From Clostridiales bacterium (GTDB taxonomy: Bacteria; Bacillota; Clostridia; Christensenellales; Aristaeellaceae): DNA of 6,899 bases. Positions 1-5,087 of this stretch are shown here, in pieces (position 1 is the first letter of the stretch; each line of letters starts with the position of its first letter). The position numbers were made by a program, and so were the translations under genes. The notes under the pieces were generated by a model that ran no database searches, had not been told where the DNA came from, and was given only the letters and a program-made list of their open reading frames with translations. The DNA lies in NCBI GenBank assembly GCA_004552515.1, contig SFOF01000118.1, positions 1 to 6,899 on the forward strand, written 5' to 3'.

Positions 1-240
1 CACAAACAGAAGCCCCCGCAGCTCATCTCGCCCCGTTTCGGTCTGCGCGTCGTCGTAGACCCCGTAGGAAACGTCGAAGAAGCGGCTGTCCGCATAGGGA
101 ACGGCCTCATCGACGTGCTCCTCGTAAAACAGATCTGGATCCTTCAGCATAGCGCCGCTCCCGGATTCCTCAGCCAGGCAAACGCCGCTCGCCGAAAGGA
201 TCAAAAGCAGCGCCCACGCGGCCAACCTTTTGACGTTCAT
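1..240 (-). CDS. N-terminal part of a secreted protein of unknown function (cut by window edge)
   Basis: Reading the minus strand from ATG at 240 gives 80 codons with no stop before the left edge, so only the N-terminus is visible. It begins with a classic Sec signal peptide: MNVKR, a hydrophobic core around residues 6-20 (LAAWALLLILSASGV) and a likely signal peptidase I site after CLA at residues 21-23. The mature part starts EESGSGAM and is acidic and aromatic (FYEEHVDEAVPYADSRFFDV), typical of an extracellular or wall-associated protein. The cysteine at 21 lacks a proper lipobox, so a lipoprotein is unlikely. The start lies 42 bp after the GNAT stop with no terminator between, suggesting one operon. 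The ribosome site is weak: a GAGGG about 13 bases upstream. I do not recognise the family. Codon use resembles the other genes. Confidence 0.72.
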   Translation of the reverse strand, partial: MNVKRLAAWALLLILSASGVCLAEESGSGAMLKDPDLFYEEHVDEAVPYADSRFFDVSYGVYDDAQTETGRDELRGLLFV

Positions 241-282
241 GCCGCCGCGCCGCCCTCGATCGCCCATAACGCACCGCAAAAA

Positions 283-702
283 TCACAGCCTGGAAAAGCC
301 CAGCTTTTCGATCACCCGCTGCATTTTCACGTTGTCTGCCTCGGTGCGGATCGTGGCCGTTTTGCCCTGGGCGAGGATGGACTCCAGCACGAAGGCGCTG
401 ACCGCGAAGGCATAGCCCTTCCCGCGATGCGGCCCCGCCGTGCGCACGTCGGCGACCTCCCACGCGTTCAGTGAATACTTTTCGACGCAGGCGCGCGCGA
501 CCATCTCGCCGTTCACAAACAGCCCGCAATAGGCCGTTCCCTCTTCATACGACGCCTTCCAGACGGACTCGTCGAGCGGGTGCTGGCCGCACAGCGCCAG
601 ATGATCGCAAAAGACGGCGTAATCCCCGACCGTCAGCCAGCGGACGGCGGAATTGGGATGAGCGTTCTCAGCGCCCCTGCGGGTATAGTACAGAATTTCC
701 AT
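283..702 (-). CDS. GNAT-family N-acetyltransferase, 139 aa
   Basis: A cytoplasmic acetyl-CoA-dependent acetyltransferase by fold; the substrate is unknown. The C-terminal half is a recognisable GNAT core. Strand beta-4 is WEVADVRTAG (81-90). The acetyl-CoA pyrophosphate loop of motif A is RGKGYA at 93-98, fitting R/Q-x-x-G-x-G/A, and is followed by helix AFAVSAFVLESIL. A beta-5/alpha-4 segment, IRTEADNVKMQRVIEKLGF (118-136), has the typical EADN and EKLGF ending. This arrangement resembles the FR47-like subgroup. Residues 1-50 are poorly conserved and may shape the substrate pocket. At 139 residues it is short but complete for the family. The ATG at 702 is supported by GTGAGG five bases upstream (708-713 on the plus strand). 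It is the first gene of a probable two-gene minus-strand operon with the secreted protein. No good promoter is visible directly upstream; a terminator-like hairpin lies about 230 bp upstream at 932-960. Confidence 0.85.
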   Translation of the reverse strand: MEILYYTRRGAENAHPNSAVRWLTVGDYAVFCDHLALCGQHPLDESVWKASYEEGTAYCGLFVNGEMVARACVEKYSLNAWEVADVRTAGPHRGKGYAFAVSAFVLESILAQGKTATIRTEADNVKMQRVIEKLGFSRL

Positions 703-931
703 GTCAGCCTCACATTTCCGGGCAGCCGGCGCGCCCGATTTGCTTTATTCCTTTTCGGCGCGCAGGATTTTTGCCCGCCGGATTTGCCGAAGCATCCGCG
801 CGCGGCACTCGAAGCGCTTTCCGATTTCAGCCCCAGTTCAGCGCCGGAAGACACATTGTGCGAAACCCGCGCGGCGAACGCCCGCCCGAGCGGGAATTTC
901 GAGACGCGTTTCGCGCAGCCCGTCAAAAAGC

Positions 932-960
932 GAGCCGACGACCGCAGCGGCCGTCGGCTC
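932..960 (-). terminator. Intrinsic terminator or attenuator, minus strand
   Basis: A perfect 9-bp stem, GAGCCGACG (932-940) with CGTCGGCTC (952-960), encloses an 11-base loop. Read on the minus strand, it is followed after GC by TTTTT (926-930 on the plus strand), the classic intrinsic terminator layout. Read on the plus strand it has no T-tract. No long minus-strand gene ends just before it. It therefore closes either a short or non-coding transcript from the promoter at 1750-1778, or a regulated leader ahead of the GNAT gene that starts at 702. Confidence 0.65.
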
Positions 961-1152
961 GCGCCATTCACTTGTCAGGGGGACCTCCATGATGAAGAAA
1001 AACGCGGCCTTCATAATCGATTCGGCGTTCCGGCTTGGCGAAGGAGCACACCCTTCACGCACTCTCAGGGGAAAACATCACCTCATTCGCAGCGAAAGCC
1101 GCGCACTGGAAAAGCTATTCTGTTGTCGTCCGGCCAAATCGGCCTGTCAGCG

Positions 1153-1196
1153 CGTTTCGTCCTGCGCGGCGCTCCGGCCGCTCCATGCGCGAAACG
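1153..1196. repeat. Inverted repeat, possible large hairpin
   Basis: CGTTTCG at 1153-1159 is matched by CGAAACG at 1190-1196, a 7-bp perfect stem. The 30-base GC-rich interior contains shorter self-complementary stretches. It lies in the non-coding region. No function is recognised, and a GC-rich background makes short stems common. Confidence 0.4.
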
Positions 1197-1222
1197 GGAA
1201 AGCTGGACGTTTCGCCTTCATA

Positions 1223-1272
1223 TCGAAAACGTTCGAATTGAAATTCCTCGAATTGAAAACGATCGAATCAAG
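1223..1272. repeat. 15-bp-period tandem repeats (TCGAATTGAAA)
   Basis: TCGAATTGAAA occurs at 1233-1243 and again, exact, at 1248-1258. A decayed copy, TCGAATCAAG, sits at 1263-1272, so three copies fall at an exact 15-bp period. A further TCGAAAAC lies at 1223. The block is AT-rich within GC-rich surroundings. Iterated sites like this can bind a regulator or initiator, but 15 bp is not a whole number of helical turns and no matching protein is evident. Read as protein it gives five-residue repeats in frames that do not look coding. Confidence 0.6.
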
Positions 1273-1356
1273 CTCATTCTAAGCAAAGGCGTTTCACATC
1301 GGGCGCCCCTCTACAGCGCCCTGTCCTTCATTGCGGCAGTTCCACTTTTCCGAAAA

Positions 1357-1372
1357 AATGATCTATATCATT
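1357..1372. repeat. AT-rich palindrome AATGAT-N4-ATCATT
   Basis: AATGAT and ATCATT form a perfect 6-bp inverted repeat around CTAT. The inner ATGAT-N4-ATCAT resembles binding sites of CRP/FNR-type regulators, whose FNR consensus is TTGAT-N4-ATCAA. On the minus strand the palindrome runs into TTTTTT, so a weak hairpin terminator is the alternative reading. No promoter adjoining it is obvious. Confidence 0.4.
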
Positions 1373-1515
1373 CTTCCCTGAATTCATCAACTGTCTCATG
1401 AAGCGCCCGCCCGAAGCCCGCGCGCGGTTCAAACGCGCCGCCCGGTCTGAGCCGCCCTTTCGCATCGCGCTCTCTGACTCATCTTCACTTCATGCCGCAT
1501 TAAACGCGGATACCG

Positions 1516-1602
1516 TCAGCCTACGCGCCCGCTCAGGCGGCTCCCGCCGAGCGAAATCCGCCCCTTCTCAGGGCGTCCCTGCTGGATCTCGGTTTCGTTC
1601 AA
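1516..1602 (-). CDS. Possible small protein, 28 aa, unknown
   Basis: A TTG at 1602 (reading leftwards) opens a 28-codon ORF, MNETEIQQGRPEKGRISLGG followed by SRLSGRVG, ending in TGA at 1516. Its support is the ribosome site: AAAGAGGTGAT (1607-1617 on the plus strand) matches nearly the full anti-Shine-Dalgarno complement, with six bases between GAGGTG and the start. Third codon positions are mostly G or C, as in the real genes of the window. A consensus-like minus-strand promoter lies about 150 bp upstream at 1750-1778. The peptide is basic and glycine-rich, without a signal or membrane segment. Its last third coincides with the strong hairpin at 1530-1553. It could be a genuine small protein, a leader peptide, or the surviving N-terminus of a broken gene; the other two frames stop soon after. 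No family is recognised. Confidence 0.3.
   Translation of the reverse strand: MNETEIQQGRPEKGRISLGGSRLSGRVG
1530..1553. repeat. Strong GC hairpin inside the small ORF
   Basis: CGCTC (1530-1534) and GGCGG (1536-1540) pair with CCGCC (1544-1548) and GAGCG (1549-1553). This makes a 10-bp stem with one bulged A and a CTC loop. No T-tract follows on either strand, so it is not a normal terminator. It overlaps the 3' end of the possible 28-codon ORF and could structure that transcript. Confidence 0.5.
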
Positions 1603-1749
1603 CGGAATCACCTCTTTCCGAATCGCGCTATTCTGACTAAGGAAGAGACTTTGCGCCCCGCGGCCTCTCTCAGCCGCCTGATCCGCCGTTCCGCGCGCCG
1701 CCCGTGAGCCGCGCCGCGTTCGTTGGGGCTTCCTTCCTCTTGCAGCTTT

Positions 1750-1778
1750 ATAATAACACACTTGCGCGCGTTTGTAAA
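1750..1778 (-). promoter_or_regulatory. Sigma-A-like promoter firing leftward
   Basis: On the minus strand TTTACA (1773-1778) and TATTAT (1750-1755) are separated by exactly 17 bases. This is a close match to the vegetative TTGACA-17-TATAAT pattern, in an AT-rich pocket. Transcription would start near 1743 and run toward the small ORF at 1602 and the terminator at 932-960. It is divergent from the parA promoter at 1860-1888. Confidence 0.55.
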
Positions 1779-1823
1779 TAGCAAATTTACGATTTTTGAA
1801 AATTATTTTTACGATCTCGAGAT
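1774..1823. promoter_or_regulatory. Operator-like repeats between the divergent promoters
   Basis: GTAAAT (1774-1779) and ATTTAC (1785-1790) form an inverted repeat that overlaps the -35 box of the leftward promoter. TTTACGAT occurs twice, at 1786-1793 and 1808-1815, 22 bp apart or about two helical turns. A 10-bp palindrome, ATCTCGAGAT, follows at 1814-1823. A regulator bound here could affect the leftward promoter and perhaps the parA promoter. The binding protein is unknown. Confidence 0.35.
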
Positions 1824-1859
1824 TCCGCCGCCCGTCTCGGAATTATAACGCAGATTTAT

Positions 1860-1888
1860 TTGCCATTCGGCCTGAAAGTTGATACAAT
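1860..1888 (+). promoter_or_regulatory. Promoter of the parA-parB operon
   Basis: TTGCCA (1860-1865) and TACAAT (1883-1888) are separated by 17 bases, a good sigma-A match. Transcription should begin near 1895, giving a leader of about 47 bases before the parA ATG at 1942. The leader can form a small hairpin, GCGG (1908-1911) with CCGC (1921-1924). Confidence 0.7.
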
Positions 1889-1926
1889 ATCATAGGAGAA
1901 TATTGAAGCGGTGTTTTGAGCCGCCT

Positions 1927-1933
1927 GAGAGGG
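1927..1933 (+). promoter_or_regulatory. Ribosome-binding site that fixes the parA start
   Basis: GAGAGGG sits eight bases before ATG at 1942. A second candidate, AGGAG (1894-1898) before an in-frame TTG at 1903, would lie at the extreme 5' end of the predicted transcript. It would also add 13 residues absent from typical Soj proteins. The ATG at 1942 is therefore preferred. Confidence 0.65.
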
Positions 1934-1941
1934 TTATACAG

Positions 1942-2712
1942 ATGAGTCGAATTATCGCCGTATCCAATCAGAAGGGCGGCGTGGGCAAGACCACGACGTC
2001 GGTCAATCTGGCCGCGTGCGTCGCCGAGAAAGGAAAGCGCGTGCTGCTGGTGGACATCGATCCGCAGGGCAACGCCTCGAGCGGGCTGGGCGTGGCCGAG
2101 AGAACGCCGTCGGTCTACGACGTGCTGCTGGGCGAGGAAAGCGCCGGGGCCGCCGTCCGCAAAACCGAATTTGACAATCTCAGCGTGCTGCCCTCCGACA
2201 TGGCGCTGGCCGGCGCGGAGATCGAGCTGGTGGCCATCCCCGAGCGCGAGACGCTGCTGCGCAAATCGCTTGAGGCCGTGCGCGATCAGTACGATTACAT
2301 ATTCATCGACTGCCCGCCGTCTCTAAGCCTTTTGACGCTCAACGCCATGACCGCCGCGGACAGCGTGCTCATTCCCATACAGTGCGAATACTACGCGCTG
2401 GAGGGCGTGGGGCAGCTGATGAACACATTGCAGCTGGTCAAGAAGCGCTTAAACCCCGCGCTCGAGATCGAGGGCGTCGTGCTGACCATGCTCGACGGCC
2501 GTACGAACCTGGGCCTGCAAGTGGTGCAGGAGGTCAAAAAGTACTTCAAGAGCCGCGTTTACGGCGCGATCATACCGCGCAACGTGCGCCTGAGCGAAGC
2601 CCCCAGCCATGGCGAGCCGATCAACGTATACGATTCCCGCAGCACCGGCGCGGAGGCCTATCGCGCGCTGGCGGCGGAATTCATCGAATGGAACGAGGGC
2701 GAAGAGGAATAA
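1942..2712 (+). CDS. parA: ParA/Soj chromosome-partitioning ATPase, 256 aa
   Basis: A Walker-type ATPase that binds DNA non-specifically as an ATP dimer. ParB stimulates its hydrolysis, and together they segregate replication origins; in Bacillus, Soj also modulates DnaA. The protein opens MSRIIAVSNQ. The deviant Walker A motif is KGGVGKTTTS (11-20), with the signature lysine K11 and catalytic-loop K16. Walker A' is VDIDPQGN (37-44), with D40 as the expected catalytic aspartate. Walker B is YIFIDCPPSL (119-128). The IPRNVRLSEAPSHGEPI stretch (211-227) is the conserved C-terminal region that carries DNA-binding arginines in this family. Length is normal, with an acidic tail (NEGEEE). Without the long N-terminal helix-turn-helix extension of plasmid ParAs, it is the chromosomal type. 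It has its own promoter, and parB follows after 21 bp. Confidence 0.97.
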   Translation: MSRIIAVSNQKGGVGKTTTSVNLAACVAEKGKRVLLVDIDPQGNASSGLGVAERTPSVYDVLLGEESAGAAVRKTEFDNLSVLPSDMALAGAEIELVAIPERETLLRKSLEAVRDQYDYIFIDCPPSLSLLTLNAMTAADSVLIPIQCEYYALEGVGQLMNTLQLVKKRLNPALEIEGVVLTMLDGRTNLGLQVVQEVKKYFKSRVYGAIIPRNVRLSEAPSHGEPINVYDSRSTGAEAYRALAAEFIEWNEGEEE

Positions 2713-2733
2713 CATATCGGGAGGCTTGAATCT

Positions 2734-3642
2734 ATGTCGAAGAACAGGGGCGGCCTGGGGCGCGGACTGGACGCGCTGCTAGGCGGAGCGCCCGACGAGG
2801 TGGAGCGCGCCAATCCGCTGATCGCCGCCGAGGCGACGCCTTCAGCCGACGCGGTGGTGAGCCTGCGCCTGAGCGAAATCGATCCCAACCGCGATCAGCC
2901 GCGCCGCCGCTTCAGCGAGGACGCGCTGGGCGAGCTGGCCGCGTCGATCAGATCGGTGGGCGTGATCCAGCCGATCCTGGTGCACAAGTCCGGCCGGCGC
3001 TACGTCATCATCGCGGGCGAACGCCGGTGGCGCGCGGCGCGGCTGGCGGGACTGACCGAGATCCCCGCCATCGTGCGCGACTGGGACGAGGTGCGCCGTC
3101 TGGAGGCCGCGCTGGTGGAGAACCTTCAGCGCGACGACCTCAACCCCATCGAGGAGGCGACCGGCGTGAACCGGCTGATGGAGCAGTGCGGCCTGACGCA
3201 GGAGGCCGCAGCCGAGCGCCTGGGCCGCAGCCGAAGCGCCGTGGCGAACCTGCTGCGCCTGCTGACGCTGCCTGAGCCGATCCGGCATATGCTGGAGGAG
3301 GGCGCGCTCACCAGCGGCCACGCCCGCGCGCTCATTCCGCTGCCGGAGGAGACGCAGTTAAAGCTCGCCGCCATGGCGGCAGAGCAGGGCTGGTCGGTGC
3401 GCCAGATGGAAAAGATGTGCGCGCAGCTCCAGCAGGAAAAGCCCGCCGAAGACAAGCCGAAAAAGACCGAGCGCGATCCGGAATTCGTCAACCTCGAACG
3501 CATGGCGCGGGACGTGTTCGGCGCGCGCGCGGAGTTAAACGGCGACGCGAACAGGGGCAAGCTGGTCATACACTATCAGTCGAGCGACGACCTTCAGCGC
3601 ATCTGGGAAATGCTCGAGCTGATGGAGCAGAATCAGGCGTAG
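2734..3642 (+). CDS. parB: ParB/Spo0J chromosome-partitioning protein, 302 aa
   Basis: A CTP-dependent DNA clamp that loads at parS sites, spreads, recruits SMC and activates ParA. The N-terminus carries LGRGLDALL (8-16), the conserved peptide that stimulates ParA. The ParB/Srx-like N domain (about 41-135) includes QPRRRF (55-60) and the CTP-binding GERRWR (95-100). The box ENLQRDDLNPIEEA (129-142) is characteristic of the family. A helix-turn-helix for parS recognition is at 154-177 (LTQEAAAERLGRSRSAV and following). After a charged linker (about 232-250, with EKPAEDKPKK), the C-terminal dimerisation domain ends the protein. Size and order are standard. GGGAGG nine bases before the ATG supports the start. 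It is co-transcribed with parA; no parS site was found in the window. Confidence 0.97.
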   Translation: MSKNRGGLGRGLDALLGGAPDEVERANPLIAAEATPSADAVVSLRLSEIDPNRDQPRRRFSEDALGELAASIRSVGVIQPILVHKSGRRYVIIAGERRWRAARLAGLTEIPAIVRDWDEVRRLEAALVENLQRDDLNPIEEATGVNRLMEQCGLTQEAAAERLGRSRSAVANLLRLLTLPEPIRHMLEEGALTSGHARALIPLPEETQLKLAAMAAEQGWSVRQMEKMCAQLQQEKPAEDKPKKTERDPEFVNLERMARDVFGARAELNGDANRGKLVIHYQSSDDLQRIWEMLELMEQNQA

Positions 3643-3687
3643 CGCGGCGCGTCCCCCTCATTCCCGCGAAAAGTCAGCCACAAAAAG

Positions 3688-3711
3688 CGCGGCCCTCTCG
3701 CAGGCGCCGCG
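3688..3711 (+). terminator. Probable bidirectional terminator after parB
   Basis: CGCGGC (3688-3693) pairs with GCCGCG (3706-3711) across a 12-base loop. It is flanked by AAAAA on the left and by TTT then a second TTT on the right. The plus-strand T-tract is weak; the minus-strand reading has TTTTT. Placed 45 bp after the parB stop, it probably ends the par operon before the azlC promoter. Confidence 0.45.
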
Positions 3712-3723
3712 TTTCGTGCGCTC

Positions 3724-3752
3724 TTTAACCTTTTCACGCGCTATAATAATAT
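3724..3752 (+). promoter_or_regulatory. Likely azlCD promoter
   Basis: TTTAAC (3724-3729) and TAATAT (3747-3752) are 17 bases apart. An overlapping perfect TATAAT lies at 3742-3747 but lacks a well-spaced -35 box. The leader of about 80 bases contains a small hairpin, GGCGG with CCGCC, around 3757-3775. No known riboswitch or T-box motif is recognised in it. Confidence 0.5.
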
Positions 3753-3835
3753 TTCGGCGGTACGGTTATCCGCCGGTTCCGAAGCGCGTTTCGCCGCGCC
3801 GGACAGTATCACAGTAATACGGGAGCAGACTGATC

Positions 3836-4549
3836 ATGAACAACAACAGCAATTTTTCAAAGGGATTTAAGGACGGCGTGCCCATCGGACTGGGGTATCT
3901 GTCCGTCGCCTTCACGTTCGGCATCATGGCGGTGCGCGGCGGTTTGTCCGTCGTGCAGGCGGTGCTGATCTCCATGACAAACGTCACCTCCGCCGGTCAG
4001 CTGGCGGGACTCGAGCTGATGATCTCCGCCGCGCCGCTGTTTGAGATGGCGCTGACGCAGCTGGTCATCAACCTGCGCTACGCGCTCATGTCGCTCTCCC
4101 TCTCGCAGAAGATGGACGCGAGCATGACCGTGCCGCGGCGCATGTTCTTCGCCTTCTGCAACACGGACGAGGTGTTCGCCGTGGCCAGCGGGCAGCCGGG
4201 CACGGTCGGCATATCGTATCTCACCGGCCTGATGACCGCGCCGTATTTCGGCTGGGCGCTGGGCACGCTGCTGGGCGCGGCGGCGGGCTCGCTCCTGCCC
4301 GAGCTGATATTGAACGCGCTGGGCGTGGCGATATACGGCATGTTCATCGCCATCATCATACCCCCGGCGAAGAAGAGCCGATCGGTGCGCGCGGCGGTGA
4401 TTCTGGCGGCGCTGCTGGCCTGCGTGATGCGCTATACACCCTATCTCAGGAACATTTCGGGCGGCTTTGCGGTGATCCTGTGCGCGGTGCCGGTGTCGGC
4501 GTTCTGCGCAAAAATGTTCCCCATCAGAGAGGAGGGCGATGAACAGTGA
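3836..4549 (+). CDS. azlC: AzlC-family branched-chain amino-acid exporter, large subunit, 237 aa
   Basis: The multi-pass membrane subunit of the AzlCD permease, which in Bacillus exports branched-chain amino acids and toxic analogues such as azaleucine. It opens with the family pattern KGFKDGVPIGLGYLSVAFTFGI (9-30). LVINLRYALMSLSLS (76-90) is the hallmark asparagine-arginine-tyrosine segment, and NTDEVFAV (109-116) is a further conserved acidic motif. Hydrophobic segments lie near 17-33, 38-62, 66-88, 126-150, 156-176, 184-200 and 208-224, consistent with the family's membrane topology. Length is typical. GGGAG ten bases before the ATG supports the start. The stop overlaps the azlD GTG by 4 bp, so the two subunits are translationally coupled. 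The actual substrate here is inferred from the family. Confidence 0.93.
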   Translation: MNNNSNFSKGFKDGVPIGLGYLSVAFTFGIMAVRGGLSVVQAVLISMTNVTSAGQLAGLELMISAAPLFEMALTQLVINLRYALMSLSLSQKMDASMTVPRRMFFAFCNTDEVFAVASGQPGTVGISYLTGLMTAPYFGWALGTLLGAAAGSLLPELILNALGVAIYGMFIAIIIPPAKKSRSVRAAVILAALLACVMRYTPYLRNISGGFAVILCAVPVSAFCAKMFPIREEGDEQ

Positions 4550-4863
4550 GCTGGTCTGTGTTTCTGCCGCAGCTGGCGGTCATGGCCATCGTGACCTATC
4601 TCATCCGCATGCTGCCGCTGGCGCTGTTCCGCAAGAAGATCAGCAGCCGCTTCGTGCGCTCGTTCCTCTACTATGTGCCCTATGCGGTCTTAAGCGCCAT
4701 GACGCTGCCCTCGATGCTCTATTCCGCCGGCTCGATTCCCTCGGCCGCCGCCGCGCTGATCGTGGCACTGGCGCTGGCCTGGCGCGAAAAATCGCTGCTC
4801 ACCGTGGCCGTCGTCGCCAGCGCCGCCGCGCTGATCACGCAGGTGATCGTGCAGCTGTTCTGA
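4546..4863 (+). CDS. azlD: AzlD-family branched-chain amino-acid exporter, small subunit, 105 aa
   Basis: The small membrane partner of AzlC. The family signature is clear in TYLIRMLPLALFRKKI (17-32) and FLYYVPYAVLSAMTLP (40-55). Four hydrophobic segments are visible, near 5-27, 39-58, 65-79 and 86-104, filling almost the whole protein. The start is GTG at 4546, sharing GTGA with the azlC stop; GGAGG at 4531-4535 lies ten bases upstream. An ATG at 4539 is in another frame and does not give AzlD. The gene ends at 4863 and is followed after 19 bp by a long hairpin. Size is normal. Confidence 0.92.
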   Translation: MSWSVFLPQLAVMAIVTYLIRMLPLALFRKKISSRFVRSFLYYVPYAVLSAMTLPSMLYSAGSIPSAAAALIVALALAWREKSLLTVAVVASAAALITQVIVQLF

Positions 4864-4882
4864 CAGAGGATATAGAGCAAGT

Positions 4883-4931
4883 CCCCGCCCCCGCGCGCCG
4901 AAATAAAATAACGGCGCGTTTGAGGGCGGGG
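4883..4931 (+). terminator. Two-part hairpin terminator after azlD
   Basis: The outer stem is CCCCGCCC (4883-4890) with GGGCGGGG (4924-4931). The inner stem is CGCGCCG (4894-4900) with CGGCGCG (4912-4918), around an A-rich loop. It is followed by ATTTACTTATT, an imperfect T-tract. The position just after azlD fits an operon terminator. Confidence 0.7.
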
Positions 4932-5038
4932 ATTTACTTATTCCATCGCGCGACTGGACATCCCGTCATGCGTGCGCCCCTGTAAACATAACGCCGATTC
5001 ATAGCAAACACATTGAACAGCACATTCCTCCGCAAACC

Positions 5039-5087
5039 GCCCCGCCCGAATCGCCGCAGCGAGCGTTTTCAGGCGGGGCCTGTTTTT
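5039..5087 (+). terminator. Second terminator, shared by convergent genes
   Basis: GCCCCGCC (5039-5046) pairs with GGCGGGGC (5072-5079); an inner TCGC/GCGA stem lies at 5051-5062. On the plus strand TTTTT (5083-5087) follows, making a standard intrinsic terminator against read-through from azlD. On the minus strand the hairpin comes just after the stop of the sialidase-like gene but lacks a T-tract. The plus-strand T-run overlaps that gene's stop codon. Confidence 0.65.

Larger units (their letters stand above)
703..1859. other. Gene-poor region between the GNAT operon and parA
   Basis: No reading frame here looks like a normal gene. The longest plus-strand frame (580-1401) begins antisense to the GNAT gene, is rich in Arg, Ser and Pro, and lacks the third-position GC preference of the real genes. 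Minus-strand frames are broken, apart from a 28-codon ORF at 1516-1602. Several features are visible: a terminator-like hairpin (932-960), a long imperfect hairpin with a CGTTTCG/CGAAACG stem (1153-1196), a 15-bp tandem repeat (1233-1272), an AT-rich palindrome (1357-1372), a strong GC hairpin (1530-1553) and an AT-rich stretch from 1742 that carries divergent promoters. GC-rich stretches alternate with AT-rich ones around 1220-1400 and 1745-1890. It could be a structured RNA locus, a decayed gene, or part of the replication-origin region. No clear DnaA-box cluster is seen. Confidence 0.6.

Noticed and set aside
633..971. Minus-strand frame entering the GNAT gene, with GGAGG upstream
   Set aside because: It overlaps the GNAT coding region out of frame, runs through the terminator hairpin and shows no domain.
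989..1282. Plus-strand ATG-led frame starting MMKKN
   Set aside because: The region just upstream lacks a true Shine-Dalgarno, the sequence resembles no family, and codon use is unlike the real genes.
1291..1297. GTTTCAC, a half of a parS site
   Set aside because: The other half does not match the parS palindrome, so ParB binding is not supported.
580..1401. 273-codon plus-strand open frame
   Set aside because: Its start is antisense to the GNAT gene. The product is low-complexity Arg/Ser/Pro-rich with no recognisable domain, there is no ribosome site, and the third-position GC bias of the real genes is absent.
1600..1760. T-box-like leader (GAGAGGCCGCGG on the minus strand)
   Set aside because: The conserved T-box GGTGGNACCGCG core is not present, and no aminoacyl-tRNA synthetase or amino-acid gene follows.
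1879..1941. Upstream TTG starts (1879 and 1903) for parA
   Set aside because: 1879 lies inside the predicted promoter and 1903 is at the transcript's 5' edge. Soj homologues begin at the equivalent of ATG 1942, which has its own GAGAGGG.
1934..1942. TTATACAGA, resembling a DnaA box
   Set aside because: A single imperfect copy overlapping the parA leader, with no cluster of boxes nearby.
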